From positions 1 through 13,886 of the forward strand of contig CAMDLJ010000031.1 of the NCBI GenBank assembly GCA_945901665.1: a stretch of 13,886 nucleotides of DNA. Direction: 5' to 3'. Positions within the stretch are counted from its first letter, which is position 1. Each line of letters starts with the position of its first letter. The notes under the pieces are model-generated. The model was not told the DNA's origin. It worked only from the letters and a program-made list of their open reading frames with translations, and made no database searches. This document shows positions 12,171 to 13,886 of this stretch, in pieces. This DNA is from Bordetella parapertussis (GTDB lineage Bacteria > Pseudomonadota > Gammaproteobacteria > Burkholderiales > Burkholderiaceae). The position numbers and the translations under genes were made by a program.

Positions 12171-13886
12171 CTAAACGATGCGTTGCTCATCACCGGCCGA
12201 GTAAATATCAATCACGCGGCAATCGCTGCACATCTTGAGCCGCTCAGCCGCTGCCCCCTGGAACATGGCGTGGCCACTGAGTTTGCCCAACATCGCTTCA
12301 ATGGCTTTCAAGGTGCCAAAGGGCTTGCTGCAACGCACACAACTGTAAGGCTGACTTTGGTTGAGCACTTGCCGCTCTTGGCGCGCAGGCGTCAGCAGCA
12401 AACGCGGCACGGTTTGGATGGCGTTTTCCGGGCAGGTCGTGACGCACAAACCGCACTGCACGCAGTTTTTCTCAATGATGGCCAACTCCGGCTGCTCGGG
12501 ATTGTCTTGCAGGGCGCTGGCCGGGCAAGCGCTGACGCAACTCAGGCACAAAGTACAAGCCTGGGTGTCCACTTGAACACCGCCCCAAAAAGCCCCTGCG
12601 GCGGGCAGCGCAATGGCCTCGGGCCTCGCATGCGCTGCGGGTGCATGGGTGATCCAATGGTCCAAGGCCAGCGCCAAAGTGCTGCGCTTGTCATTGGTCA
12701 GGGCAAATTTGGCCGGCGGGGCCACGCGCGCAGGCGCGGCAGGCAAGGCCTGGAGTTGGGCGTCCATGGCGACCACGCTGTCAACCTGTAACCAGGTGAG
12801 GTGTTGGCCCGGGTAACCCAAGCCATGCAACACAGATTGCACTTGGGCCATCTGCGCTTGCACCGCTTGTGCATATTGCGGCGCCTCTTCGTCAGTGGCC
12901 AACACCACCACTTGGGCGGCACCAAAAGCCAACATAGAAAACCAGACATCGGCACCGACACTGGCGGTGTGCCACACAGCGATGGGGATGACCCGGGCCG
13001 GCAAACCATGGGCACGCCGGAGTTGCGCCGCGCGGCCCAGCTCGTTGACCATGGCCTGACCTTTGCCTTGGCTGTGCAACAGCAATACCGCGTCTTTGCC
13101 CCCGGCCCGGGCAAAGGTGCTCAGCAGCGTCTTGGCCGTCACGCCCAAGGCGCTGGCTTGGGGGTAGGCATAGCTCAAAGCACCCGTGGGACACACCGTG
13201 GTGCAGGCACCGCAGCCCACACACAAATGGGGGTTGACCTTGATTTGTTGGCGCGCGGGTTCCGATGAAATGGCCTGGGCCGAACACACATCCACACAGG
13301 CGTTGCAACCAATTTGGGTGTTGCGGCTGTGCGCGCAAATCGAGGCCTTGTATTGGAAGAACTTGGGCTTTTCAAACTCGCCCACCATCTCACGCAAGCG
13401 CAACAAGGTGGCCATGTCGTCTTGCCGGAAATAGCCTTGGGGCAAGGCATGGCGGTCAAAGGCAGAGGTGCTGCGCAAATCCAAAACCAGATCGAACTCA
13501 GCGCTTTCGGTGCTGGGCTCGCGTTGAAAATCGATCGCACCGGCCACGCCACAGGCCTTGACGCAATCGCGGTGCGATTGACAGGCTGTCAAGTCAACTT
13601 GGTAGTCCAGGCCAATGGCTTGCTCTGGGCAAGCAGCGACACAGGCATTGCAGCGGGTGCACAAGTCCAAATCGATGGGGTTGCTGCGCCGCCATTGCAG
13701 GGTGAATGCGCCCAACCAGCCACTCAGACCCAGCCACTCACCCGCAATGACCGGGTAGCGCCGCTCTTGGGCTGGCATGCCGCTGGCCACCCCATCGGCC
13801 ATCAAGGTGATGTCCAACCCGTCACCCAAAACATCGGCCAATGCTTGGGCGCGGCCCAACTCGGCCACGATGAGCAAACGGCCTGC
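12171..13886 (-). CDS. multi-[4Fe-4S] ferredoxin-like protein of the fdh operon, N-terminus missing
   Basis: This large iron-sulfur protein has more than 570 residues visible; the frame runs off the right edge, so the start is not in the window (a TTG at 13877 is internal). Numbering from that TTG, cysteine sets occur at 73/76/79/83, 99/105/109, 181/191/194/198, 219/222/225/229, 441/444/447/451 and 472/475/478/482. That suggests up to five or six clusters. Residues 263-365 form an alpha/beta stretch (AVLLLHSQGKGQ, ARVIPIAV, GAAQVVVLATD) resembling the MvhD/HdrA delta-type fold but without its cysteines. Two CXXC pairs close the protein (513/516 and 550/553). There is no membrane helix or signal, so it is cytoplasmic. 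Proteins of this kind precede fdh genes in Burkholderiales; their partner and electron path are not settled. Confidence 0.88.
   Translation of the reverse strand, partial: AGRLLIVAELGRAQALADVLGDGLDITLMADGVASGMPAQERRYPVIAGEWLGLSGWLGAFTLQWRRSNPIDLDLCTRCNACVAACPEQAIGLDYQVDLTACQSHRDCVKACGVAGAIDFQREPSTESAEFDLVLDLRSTSAFDRHALPQGYFRQDDMATLLRLREMVGEFEKPKFFQYKASICAHSRNTQIGCNACVDVCSAQAISSEPARQQIKVNPHLCVGCGACTTVCPTGALSYAYPQASALGVTAKTLLSTFARAGGKDAVLLLHSQGKGQAMVNELGRAAQLRRAHGLPARVIPIAVWHTASVGADVWFSMLAFGAAQVVVLATDEEAPQYAQAVQAQMAQVQSVLHGLGYPGQHLTWLQVDSVVAMDAQLQALPAAPARVAPPAKFALTNDKRSTLALALDHWITHAPAAHARPEAIALPAAGAFWGGVQVDTQACTLCLSCVSACPASALQDNPEQPELAIIEKNCVQCGLCVTTCPENAIQTVPRLLLTPARQERQVLNQSQPYSCVRCSKPFGTLKAIEAMLGKLSGHAMFQGAAAERLKMCSDCRVIDIYSAGDEQRIV

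Overview
This window comes from a bacterial chromosome. It most resembles Betaproteobacteria of the order Burkholderiales, probably Comamonadaceae such as Limnohabitans or Rhodoferax relatives. The basis is the set of protein families, the periplasmic formate dehydrogenase layout, the moderately high GC and the frequent use of ttg for leucine; the genus is an inference. No rRNA, tRNA, CRISPR array, insertion sequence or phage gene was seen. No gene-free stretch exceeds about 200 bases.

Left part, plus strand (1-2443): the end of an OmpR/PhoB-type response regulator cut by the window edge, then an MFS transporter, then a small glyoxalase/VOC-family metalloenzyme. Middle part, minus strand (2469-5613): a FAH-family hydrolase, a PsiE-like membrane protein, a hydroxypyruvate isomerase-like (OtnI/Hyi) sugar isomerase and a 268-residue protein. 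That protein has an N-terminal half that looks like a truncated globin without its haem-binding histidine. Read in the direction of transcription the order is globin-like protein, isomerase, PsiE, FAH hydrolase. A candidate promoter lies before the globin-like gene. The FAH gene ends facing the end of the VOC gene.

Right part, minus strand (5756-13886): one long respiratory formate dehydrogenase operon. In transcription order it holds a multi-[4Fe-4S] protein (cut by the right edge), a TorD-type chaperone, a small Tat-signal protein (FdhX type), the catalytic subunit FdhA (molybdopterin, Cys type), the iron-sulfur subunit FdhB, a tiny lipoprotein, the cytochrome b subunit FdhC and a small secreted two-cysteine protein. 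A Rho-independent terminator follows. The inferred scheme is that FdhA and FdhB are checked by the chaperone and exported together by the Tat system. They oxidise formate in the periplasm and pass electrons through FdhC haems to quinone. The multi-ferredoxin protein is cytoplasmic, and its role in this operon is not established.

Most worth a second look are the haem-ligand-free globin-like fusion, the multi-ferredoxin protein with a cysteine-free MvhD-like middle and two terminal CXXC pairs, the two unnamed small exported proteins inside the fdh operon, and a pair of spaced repeats upstream of fdhX.
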